The notes under the pieces: generated by a model
The model's database searches: none
Seen by the model: the letters and a program-made list of their open reading frames with translations, nothing else
Told to the model about the DNA's origin: nothing
Part shown: in pieces, positions 15,001-27,000 of the stretch
Numbering within the stretch: the stretch's first letter is position 1
Layout of the letters: every line of letters begins with the position of its first letter
Source: Acanthaster planci
Lineage: Eukaryota; Echinodermata; Asteroidea; Valvatida; Acanthasteridae
Assembly: GCF_001949145.1 (NCBI RefSeq)
Contig: NW_019091385.1
Coordinates: 995,990 to 1,047,150, forward strand
DNA length: 51,161 nucleotides
Direction of reading: 5' to 3'
Program-made: the position numbers and the translations under genes

Positions 15001-18000
15001 AAGCATTTCTGACACTCACTGGCTCGTTTGAAATTGCCCAACGTTCTATAAGCCAGACCCAGGTTGCAATAGGCCCTGCCAAGATTCACTTTATCCTTCT
15101 GATCCCGTGCTAGGACTAGATCCTTCTCGTAGTAGTGAACGGCCTCTTTGTAGTTACCCAGTGAGTAGTGGGCATAGCCTAAGTTATGATAGGCTTTACC
15201 TTGGCCTAACGGGTCATTTAGACCCTTAGTGAGTTTCAGATATTGCTCATAGTAAGGCAAAGCCTGTCGGAACTCTCCTCTGGAACTGTGATAGTTTCCC
15301 AAGTTACTGAGAGCGCGAGCTTCACTGACTTTGTCTTTGAGCTCACCGGCGATCTTGGAGTGGCTCAGATAATGCTCCTGTGCCTTCTCATGCATTCCTA
15401 AGGCTTGGTAGGCGACAGCTAGGTTGCCATGGGTACAGGCTTCAGAGGCCCGGTCATTGACCTCTCGTGATATCACCAGTTCCTGCTTGTGGTATTTGAC
15501 TGCCTGCTCTGGCTGCCCAAGAGCGCTGTATGCATTACCCATGTTACCGTACGCCCTGCCTTGTCCTGTCCGGTCAGTCAGCTCCGTTACAATCATCAGA
15601 TGTGCTTTATGGAGCTTAAGGGCAGTTTCAAATTGTCCCTGTGATTGGTGGATGATACCAAGGTTGGAACATGCTCTCCCCTCCATGGCTTTGTCCTTGG
15701 TGCTTAGAGCAATATTTAACTGCTGTTCATGGCAGTATTTAGCCTTCTCAAGGTCTCCGCTACATCGCGCTGCATGTCCAAGCCCAGCATAAGCCCTAGC
15801 CTCTACCGTCCGATCCTGAGAGTTCTTAGCAATGGCCAGCACCTTGTCATGAAACTCTGCCGCTTTCTCGTAGTCACTCTTGTAATGGTAAGCACTGCCC
15901 AGATTGCTGTAAGCACGAGCCTCTTCGTTGCCATTGTCCAACTGCTTGGCAATCTCCAGATGCTCCTTATGACAATCCAAAGCATTATCAAACTCCCCCA
16001 GCGCTAGATACACTGCTCCAACATTGCCAACTTCTCGAGCTTCAAAGTGTTTATCATTGAGTTGCTTGGCAAGGAGAACACACTGTTTATGGCTGGCCAG
16101 GGCATTTGGGTAATCACCAATAGCGGAGTACACATGCCCTGTGGGAAGAAGAAAAATAAAACAGTATCAATTGTTATCAGCAATGACAAAGGTATATAAA
16201 AGTTAGCATGTTCAAAAAATTAGAATACGCCGTTATGACAATGTTTTGTCTGCAAGAATACACAACAAACTCAAATTACAATTACTGAAATAATAACAAC
16301 ATGAGAAACCTCCAAGACCATTTAATTAGCCATGTGCTTTGATCTTATCTGTGCCATGCCTAGAAGCATTTTGTACAATTTTAATGGAACCTGGCTGATA
16401 TATTTCTTGTTATCGTTCTATCATAGCAGCTGTGTTAATGCATACATGTCAATAAACACACTGAAGCTGTAGATTTCTAGAAATTTGGTGGATTTTTAAA
16501 TAAGCAGAAGAGTTTTCAATAGTCCTACGTGAAGAGTATGAGTATTTGTTCAGCAAACATTCTACATGTTTCTGTCCTGGGCAAACTGATTTCAACTTTA
16601 TTTCTGCATGTATTCATCCTTATCATCAAAATCACATTCACCTTTTCAATATTTCTATAAATTTGAGGAGTAAAAACCAAACCAACAACGATGAAAAAAA
16701 TATGGCATTAATTCTCTCAATGCCAACCAATTTCTAAAAAAATATCACATTCTCTGAAATCTGGTCTTAGAATGATTCACTGGACAAATATTGACCGACC
16801 TACAATCCCTGAATATTGAGAGGGTAACATAACCCAATTGACCACCCAGGGGAATATTGCAAGCACGAGCCATGCATTGCTAATATCATACAGGATAATA
16901 AGACTGAAACAGGATCTTCACGCATGCTGAAAGAAGCTCAAATATAGGCCCTGCAGACAGATTTACGATTTTTATCTGAAAATGGGTCAAATTTCAGGAC
17001 TGAATACATCTTTCCAAGATTTTATTTGTGTTTTACAATCCACTGTTTAAACAAGATATTTTGAAACTTTCAACTATGACTACTTTGCACATAAATATTC
17101 TAAGCGAATAAAGCTTCTCTTAACATTCTGTCCGAAAATACAGTTTGAACCATAAATATTTTTTGAGTGAAGAAAACAAATTTTTCAAAGGGCGGAAATG
17201 TTACAGTTTGATTTGAGAATACTTTATCATTATGAAAACACTTCAGCACAATTTCAAAGACTGCAAGGGAACTACAAATACAGAAAAAAAACTGTTTGAA
17301 TAAGGCCAAGTGAGATCTTTTTAAAAATTACATGAACAATTTGAAACTTCAAGTCCTGACTTGGGTTTCTTTATTAAATTTTTAGCTATCAAGATGCTTG
17401 ACTGATGGTTGCTAATGGTAGGCGTTGATCCCATTCCATACTAGTCTAAGTATACAGCTAGGTCTGAGAGGTTAAACTGAGTTAACCTGGCATGACCCCT
17501 GCAGACAGGTGCATAGAAAACACCTGCTGACAGCCGTTGCAAGTGTGAACTGTGACCGAGAAACTGGTATTTACAAAAACAAAATCGCATCAATCACAGA
17601 AATCACAAGAAATGAACTATTAAATAGCATTAAAGGGAAAAATGCAAAGTCCACTATAAATGTAAAATTGTTCAGATTTTAGTTTTCCTTGACTTTCCCT
17701 TCCATATGGGAATGCACTATTAATAACAAAACATTAACAGGCTGGGCTACCACACATTTGATTACAAAGGGTAAGCTGTGCTGTGTAGTGTGTGGGTATG
17801 TGTATGGGGGGAGGGGGGACCAGGCAGGGAAGGGATGTAATCTTGGATAGTGATTCCTACCTACATGTAGATTGCTTAGAGCTGAGGGAACTGTGATGGG
17901 GGAGGTAAGGGACAAGACAGGGAAGGGATGTAATTTTGAAGAGTGATTCCTGCCTAGATTGCTTAGAGCTGAGGGGACTGTGATGGGGGAGGGAGGGGAA

Positions 18001-21000
18001 TAGGCAGGGAGGGGAAGTAATTTGACAGTGACTCCTACCTAGACTGCTAAGAGCTGAAGCGGCTGTATTCCTATCCTTTTGTTTCATAGCTAGCACCAGT
18101 TGGAATCGATGATGAGTCAATGCTTCTTTGTAATTCCCCTTGGAGAAGAATGCCGCTCCCAGGTTACCATGGGCCCTACACTCACCAACTTGATCACCTG
18201 CAAAGCAAAATACGACAGTAATATTATCTTCAATTTGGACAATTAACCGTAACAGTCCTCGATCCTTCACCTGACTGTTAGGGTTGAAAATAAAACAAAT
18301 TGACTACTTTGGCAAAATTTGTACTGACTACAAAGAAGTGAGGAAAAATGACCAACTTTGCAAGCATTTTTTATCGTCTTGAAGACCCTCCCAAACCAGC
18401 AAAAAATTTAACATCTAGTCTTACATTATTTTAATGCATTAAAGACTGACAGCTCAACTACGGTAACATTAATAGAGTTGATGAAGCTAGTTTTCTTGAA
18501 ACAAAAGTAGCATGGCATCATTTACCACACACGACTTTTTATGGCAAATTATCCTGGTGAATGTTTATGTGCCAGCACATAGACCTATATATAGTTCTCT
18601 GTATAATCTACCTGCATGAAATCAACCTTTTGTTCTCAGACCAAGTCACAAGTTTTGTTTGGCCAAAAAGAGAAACCACTATATAAACAAAACTAGGGGC
18701 AAGATGGGAAGAGTAAAACGAGGTCATTCTAAGGTCACACTGAGGAGGCTGGACTGGCCAAGGAACTGACCACTGATTAATGTGTGGATTGACAGATACC
18801 AGAAAACATCAACAAATAAATATTGTGCCCATCAAGGGGTCATTTTCCCACCTAGGAGTAAGTATCACTGATTTGAGGAAGGAACTTTATTTCAGATTTT
18901 AATTCATGCTGATGCTCCTCCAAAAGAATTCAACTTCATTTGAAATTTATTACAGTAAAATACTTTTGTAGAAAAAAGGTTCTGTATTTCCAAAAGTATG
19001 AGAAAAGAAAACGTAAATAACTATGAACATAAAATCTAAAAAAAAAAAACCAAACAAACAACCTCCCACCATTTCAAATCTTTAGTTAACTTAGTTTTAA
19101 AATCTGACTGCCTTCACGTCAGCTTTACCAAAGATGTTCAGGGTAAAAATGTGTAAAACTGTAGTTGCAATAACAGTAATAATTAGTACACGCAAGTAAT
19201 GCCCAAATAACTGTTCACAGCAAGTTATCATTTTCTGAATACTCCTGATTACAAACGGTTTCACTTTCTACTGAAAAAAGGAATCTAGATCACATTCCTT
19301 CAGAGAGGTCAAGCTCTGAGCCACAAGACCAGGCTGATTACCTCAATGGGGCAGCCTAGCATCCCTTCAACACCCCCCTTAGCACCCATTAGGGCCTCTA
19401 GGGCTCACTTACATCCATCAAAGGTCTTAGCCATACACTCTTCAATGGCTCCAGTCACTCTTAATGGCTTTAAATCTGAGCTAAATGGACACATTTTCAC
19501 TTTCACAGGAAACTGCCGTAAATCTTGTCCTACTTACTCATTCAGAAGGAAAACTTTTAATGCAAGGTGAAAAAATACCTGTTTGGAATGTCAACTAGAG
19601 GTGAAATCAAGTGACTTATGTTCCACTGCACTTTAGCATAAAAACAGGGAAGCAATTCCTCCAATAAAGAGGGATGAGCCACAAACAAATGTGAAAGAAA
19701 ACTGACAAAAAGCATGTAATAACCCTAACACTCCTCAGTCCTCCAACAGGTGAAGGATTGAGGAGTGTTAGGGTTAATGTTGTTTATCCCTTTACCCATC
19801 CTTTACCAACTTTTCCAGTTTTCCACAATCTCTTGCTCATTTCTGCATTTCAGCCCTATTCCAGACCCTCAACACTTTCATTTCTTTTTTTGACACATGT
19901 TAGGGATGAGGACTGTGAACTGGACAACTTCAACGGGTGAACACCAACCTAGTGATTTTGCAACGGCCAGATCTTGTTGCATGTAAGCCACAGCCTTGTC
20001 TGTGTTTGCTAAACCCCAATGGGCACTGCTCAGGGCTGAAAACACCGATCCTCTCAGCTTTAGACTGCATGTTCCTAAGATACAAGATAAAAAAAAAGCA
20101 CAACATTTGATAATATCATAAATGATCTGCTACCTCACCATAATGAAAGTGCCTCTTAGGAACTCTCTTAAGTATGTGAGATACCAAATTCATTCACTGC
20201 TCTTAGTTGACATGACCTTGGATGGCAACATTTCATTTGTGAAGGTCATGGTCATTTGTCCCAGTAACATTTGTTATAGTTTCCATAAGAAAGAGCAAAC
20301 CAAACTCTTTTGTGTTTTGATGTATCACTCAGTTTGACCTCCTGATGAAGAATCTCGAATCTCTAAAATTTCACTAGTGCTTTTGAAATAACACAATCTG
20401 CACCAAGTTGTCCAATCAGTCAAATGACATGATACATGTATGTGCATACATGCACACTTTGGAGGGAGAAGTGGGGGGAACTTTTGACTGGTTGTGACTA
20501 TTACAGCAAAATTTAAAGACACTCTATAAGATGTCCATGTACATATATGCTTTGACAATGTGTGCTACCGATAGAACTCAATATTGACAAATTACAGTCA
20601 CCTTACTTCTTGGAGCTTATGAAAAGGACCGGTGGCATCATTTGAGAAAATACAAAGCACACAAGTGATCAGATTTCAATCAGTTTTTTCACAGTCACTG
20701 ATACAATATGACAGACATGCAGCAAACAGTATGTTCATTAGAGCTCCCATTGTGCGACAGCTTTGTACTTTGAGAGGAACTGGTGACCAAGCCAAATGTT
20801 TCTCATGATTGACTGATATTTCACAGTCATTAAAATTGCAATCAAGAATCCTTTGTGTTGGGTTGTGGTTACTACATGTATGAATCAATACAAACTGTCT
20901 TGGGTATGTTTATGCAACGAGCAGTGCTTCGGGATCATTTTATTGCAAGACACTACACAGACAGGTTCTGAAAATGAAACCATCGAAAATGTTTATCTTA

Positions 21001-24000
21001 AGATTGCTAAGTCTCAATCTGATGACTAGATGCAATGGTGGTAATGAGATATGTAAGGCCTACACTGGTCGTAGATGGGTGTGTCCTCCTCCTTGGTTTC
21101 TGTGGGAGGGAAAATGCTACAAAGCCATCATGAAGCCTCTAACATGGTTTCAAGCCAAAGAGGAGTGCATCAAGATGGGAAGTGTCTTGGTTACACCACA
21201 GTCTGATGAGGAAACATGTTTCCTAATGCAACTACTACCATCCAGGTTTTGGATCAATTGCAACGATATCGAGAAGGAAGGTGGGTTAGAATATGAAGTT
21301 CTGATACAGATTGGTGACATCTGACAGTAATTCAAAATTGAAACACACACACATTTTTTTAGGTGACAACTATTGAATTAATGCAATGTAATTTAATTTT
21401 GATAGGTATTTGGGAGTGTCCTGATGGTCCCGATGAAGTGAAGTACAGGAATTGGTTAATTAATGTGCAGGAGTCCCAACCTGACAACTTGGGAGGAAAT
21501 GAGAATTGTGGTGAGGTGTTTGGTAATGGACTATGGAATGATATACAATGTGACTGGCAACGTTTTGCAATATGCAAAGCCGCAACCACTCAGCACAACT
21601 GCATAACCTAAAACTTGACAGACTGGTGGACTTGAACCACACAACTGCAAAAAATGAGACTCATTCAGACTGCTCTATCTAATACTTTGCTTGAGGACAA
21701 GAGTAAAGTTATTGAAGAAAATTATTTCACTAGCAAATCCATGGACAGGTGGACATAGCTTAATATGAGAAATATGCACAGGTGTTTCTAGTAAAAAAAA
21801 CTCTAAGTGATAAAAAATTGGGGATTTGGGGTCAGTTTGGGCCCTGTGTGGCACTTCATTTTAATAATGAAAAAGTGATATAGTAAGAATGTTTCGTTTT
21901 AATGCACTTTTTGCTGTTTTATTGGTAACTGTGCACCAAAGCACAAGATATGATTGAATTTTGCTGTACAGTTGGTTTTTTCTTCACAGATCACAAGCTT
22001 TGACATAATATGACACAAGCATCCATTAATCTAATTAATGTGTATTACCAAAATTTGTGTCTCTAAAATTGTTATCTGTCCTATCGAAATAATGATCATA
22101 GTTTATGACTTTCATGTCATAAGGACATTACCAAGTTTTTGCTAGCGATACAATGCACATTTATGACTAGGAGGAGATTTTCAAATCAAATATTTTTACA
22201 TTTTTCTCATGTCCTTTTTTGTTGTGTGAGTTACTGATTTAAACTGATTGCATATCAGCCTTTAAGTTAAAGTCAAATTGCCATTAAATGCAACAGGAGT
22301 TACTGTAGAATCATCTTTCTGATGACTCTACAATGTATCTTCCTTGTTGAAGACCAAAAAGAGGAGGAAGGAAAAAATGGGAAAAAAAAGAGAGAGGAAA
22401 ACCTATTGAATCACAAATCATAAATGTGAATATGTACATGTACACTCCATAATCTATATAACAGAAATGAGTACGAAAAATTTTCTATCCAGGTTGAAAA
22501 TTCTCAACCCTGGTCCGGAGCAGGGTTGAGTTCAAGGGTTGAAATCGACCTCGGGGTTGATGCAGGGTTGGAGCAGGGTTGAACATTTTCAAGTGTAAAT
22601 TGTCACCAGTTTTCAACCGTGGGTCAACCCTGCGTCAACCCTGAGAGTGAAAAGGCCTAAGGTGAATAGGTTATCATTTTCAGTGGGGTTTTACTCAGAC
22701 ATCGGCTCTGAAAGTGGTTTGATACATTAGATGCAATCTTTTTTGAGCAGATGGACCCTTCGTTGGTCGAAAAGAGCCATGTTGGCGCTGAATGTTTGTT
22801 TTTAATGGTAGTGATGCCACTGTCATGCGTGCATTTCAAATATGTACTGTACAAGTAATTGACTGTGAACAAGCAAAGCACATTTCCAACAAAAGGAACA
22901 TTGGCAGCTTGGAAAAACTGTGCTCTGGTTTGGTCTAGCTCAGGGCAGATATGGCAGACATGCAGCTAAAAGAGCAGTCCTTCCATCATTGCCAAGGAAA
23001 CAGCTTCAAGGTTATGTGTGATGAAGTGGAAACCATTGGTTATTTTCCTTATTACTTACACGTATCTGTCAAATGTCCTGATTATTCACTTTTAACGTGC
23101 TATTAAGAATCGCGGTCGCCATTGTTGGATTGGATTATAGGGATCTGGCAATAATGGTTTACTTTTCATGGTGACATCTCCCATAAGTCACATTAGGGAT
23201 CCTTACTGTCAGGTTGCTGTGGATACTGATCATTCATACAATGCAACAGGAATAATTCAGCAACAAGCAGTGCCTGAAATATTATTTCATTGCGAGACAC
23301 TACACGGACAGGTTCTGAAAATGATACCATCTGAATTGTTCATCTTGGGCTTGCTAAGTCTCCATCTACTGACTGGATGCACTGGTGGTAATGAGATATG
23401 TAAGGCCTACACTGGTCGTAGATGGGTGTGTCCTCCTCCTTGGTTCCTGTGGGAGGGAAAATGCTACAAAGCTATCATGAAGCCTGTAACGTGGTTTCAA
23501 GCCAAAGAAGGGTGTATCAAGATGGGAAGTGTCTTGGTTACACCACAGTCTGATGAGGAAACAAATTTCTTAGTGCAACTACTTCCATCTAACTTCTGGA
23601 TCAATTGCAATGATATCAGAAAAGAAGGTGGGTTGAAGTATGAAGTTTAGATTCTGACTGGAAAGGTTGACATTTGTTTGACAACAGTGATTCAAATTTG
23701 AAACACGTTTCTTTTAGGTAACTATTGAATTAATTGATTTCATTTAATTTAACAGGTACTTGGGAGTGTCACGATGGTCTTGATGAAGTGCAGTACAGGA
23801 AATGGTCGACTAATAGACAATGGCCCCAACCTGATAACTCGGGAGGTAACGAGAACTGTGTTGAGGTGTTTGGTGCTGGGGAATGGAATGATCTGCAGTG
23901 TGATTGGCAACGTCGTTCAATATGCAAAGTTGCCACCAGCCTACACAACAACTGCACTATGTAAGCTTGACAGACAACGGGGACGAGATACAGCATATAA

Positions 24001-27000
24001 ACAACTTTGGATCACATGACAGGATTCGAACCCACAACTGCAAAAAAAGAGACTCGCTCAGACAGCTCTATCTTGCCTTGCTTGAAGACATAAGTAAAGG
24101 TATTGAAGAAAATTTAATCCTAGAATTTCCATGGAGAGGTGGATATAGCTTAACAACAAAATTTTTTGTCAATCTTTAGAACTACAGGCCTCCACCCCCC
24201 CCAAAAAAAACAGCAAATGTGGTATGAAATCAAAGGGGTCCTACCAGGTAAGTGTTCTGGTCAAAAACCTCTTAAAATGATAAAATGTGGATTTGGGGTC
24301 AGTTTGATAACAATTTGTGCAACCCATCACTTGTTTCTATACATGTAGGTCTCCCTTATGTGAAATGTTTTGCTTCTCGCGTCAGTGGCCAGAGATCAAT
24401 GAAATACATTTTATTTTCCTGTTCTACGATCCTACTGTCCATAATTTTCCTTGCCGGGCATTTTACTGCAATCATGGGATGGGCTGCTGGTTGCTAAGGC
24501 GATTATGTCACTCCACGGTCATGGTTATTGTTCGACATGTTTCTATCATTGTTTGTTATGTTCAGCACATAGTCTGTCTGTGTTGATCTGTTAATTAATT
24601 GGTAGATACCGTGGGTTGAGAGTGTGTGAGTTTAAGTGTTAGAACGACAATGAACGTCACTGGAGTAACATCCAAATTCCAAAGAGTGTCTGTTGTGCCG
24701 AGTGTTGAATTTACCAGTACCAACTTTGCCTGAGATGAAAAGAAAGCAAATGAAAATTGAGAAAGCTTATCTTTTGCTAAAAAAGGAGAATGTTCAATAT
24801 GTCGTTTGTAGGGCCTGAAAATTGCCAGAATTTTTGGTTAATTTATTTCATTTTAGATGGCCATTCTCATACCTCAGGTTACACTGAAGTTTTGAAAAGT
24901 TATTTGAGGTAAACTTAACTGAGCAAGGTCCGGTACCCGCTGCCCACTGGCGGGAAGACTACCCATGGCCAACCTTACGTGCTTAATACTGTTGGGAACC
25001 TGAGGTATCACCTATTTGTGAATACTGGCATCAACAAGGACTTACTTTTATTTCCGTCGGTGTTTGTTTAGAGATGAAGAAATTTGAGAAAGAAGAAGTT
25101 TGGAAGATTTCTTTTGCAAAAGAAGTAACAGAAAGAACGGTTGATTGCAGTGATACTCACTTTTCCTTTATAATAAATATTGTAAATATTAAATATGGAG
25201 TAATATAAAAAGCTATAAATAGTTTAAATATAAAAAAAAATCCAAAAGAAATTCAACACTCTCGATTCAACTGTTTCGTTGCTCGTCATTTGTGATTTTA
25301 AAGAGCCAGGGGTCACCATCTTTACAGCATACATTGTATGTATAGCTCCTTATGGTGACAATGATGAAAAAGTGATATAGTAACTGGTTTGTACATGTAC
25401 TGGGTACACTCCATAATTCATAATATGCTGAATGTGTTCAAGAACGAAGTGGATTAGAGAAATTGCTCAACTGATGTACAGTGGCCCCAATCTGATACCT
25501 CTGGAGGTAATGAGAATTGTAGTGAAGTATATGTAAATGTTGCTGGGCAATGGAATGATCAACAGTGTGATAAGCAACGTCTTTCAATATGCAAAGCTGC
25601 AATCACCCAACAGATCAAAGCACAACCTAAACTATCCACGTAAAATGACATCAGATCACCTGTGACGGGATTTGAACCCTACAACTGTAAAAACAACTCA
25701 TTTGGACTGCTGACGATTTCAGAGAAAGGTGGAGATAACTTTATAAGAGACATAAAGTGGAAATTCAGAACTACAGGCCAAAAAAAAAAAATTTGGTATG
25801 GAGATTAGAGGTTTTTGGTAAAAATATTGTTTAATGTCAATGATCATGGATTTTCATGGTAATTTATGGCCTCGTTAGGCACCTCGTTTTGACCATGAGA
25901 AATGTAGATGTAACAATGAATGCTCGTTTTTTAATTCATCTTTGTGGCTTTGTTTCGTGTGCAAGGGTACATGAATATAATATGATTGACTTTTGTTGCT
26001 TAAGTCATTTTCCCTTTAGAAGGGTCACATGCATGGACATAATGTAAAGTGGGCAACAGAAAATGCAAGTTACCAGAATTCACGTCTAGAAATTTTATCA
26101 GTGTTTTTAAATAAAGATCATGATAGCTTGGAACTTTCATGTCATAAGAGCAAAACAACGGTTCTGACTATAATGAACGGTATGAAGACACTTTCAAATC
26201 AAAGAATTTTACGTTTTTGTCATGATCTTTTTGTCACGTGAATTACCAATATTAAACTGATCACAATATGCCACAGAGTTAATGCTGATTTCTTTTTTCA
26301 TAGGTTTCTCACTGTGTTTAAAAAGATTCTCTTGGAAAAAATCTCCTCTTGATTCCATACACAGATAAAAGAAAAGCACAATGTAGTGTGAGTTACAGTA
26401 AAATCACCCTTGTGATGATTAGATACAGTGTGTATGTACCTTGATATGTTCAAAACATGAAAGAGAAAGAAGAAAAAAGGAAAGACACAAGGGGAAAACT
26501 GAACTGTTCATCAGAAATCAGAAAGGTAAATAAACATTGTGTGCACTCAGTCCATAATGTACCTGCACATGTACAGGTATGACACTTATGAGATGTTGAA
26601 TACTAAACAATAATGTATAAGGTTTATGCCTTGGCAACGTGTTATCAACACCTCACTACGCCTTCACTTGGACCTTGCGAAAAGGATCTGTGACATCATT
26701 TGGCAATATACATGTAATAGGTTGGAAAAAGCGGTACGTTACTATGGGATTTTTCATGGATATTGCCTCTGAAAGTGGTTTGATGAATTCAATTAATATG
26801 GCTGACTTGCAAACAGTATGTTCCTTTCATCGTTGACACGGAAACAGCTTCATCTGTACAGCAGCTTTGGTGGTTTGTAAGGAACTGGTAATCATGGGTT
26901 CTTTTTATTATAATTGGCATCCGTCTTATCAGTATTTCATTGTCACTCAAACTGCTTTTAAGAATTCTCAGTGTTGGGTTTGCTGTGGTTATTATCAAAC

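Noticed and set aside
23168-23320. Longer N-terminus for lectin 2 from an upstream ATG
   Set aside because: It would bury the signal peptide 51 residues in; the other two lectins start at the homologous later ATG.
24011-24110. Functional tRNA gene
   Set aside because: B box is good, but acceptor, D and anticodon stems cannot be formed around it; better explained as a SINE remnant.
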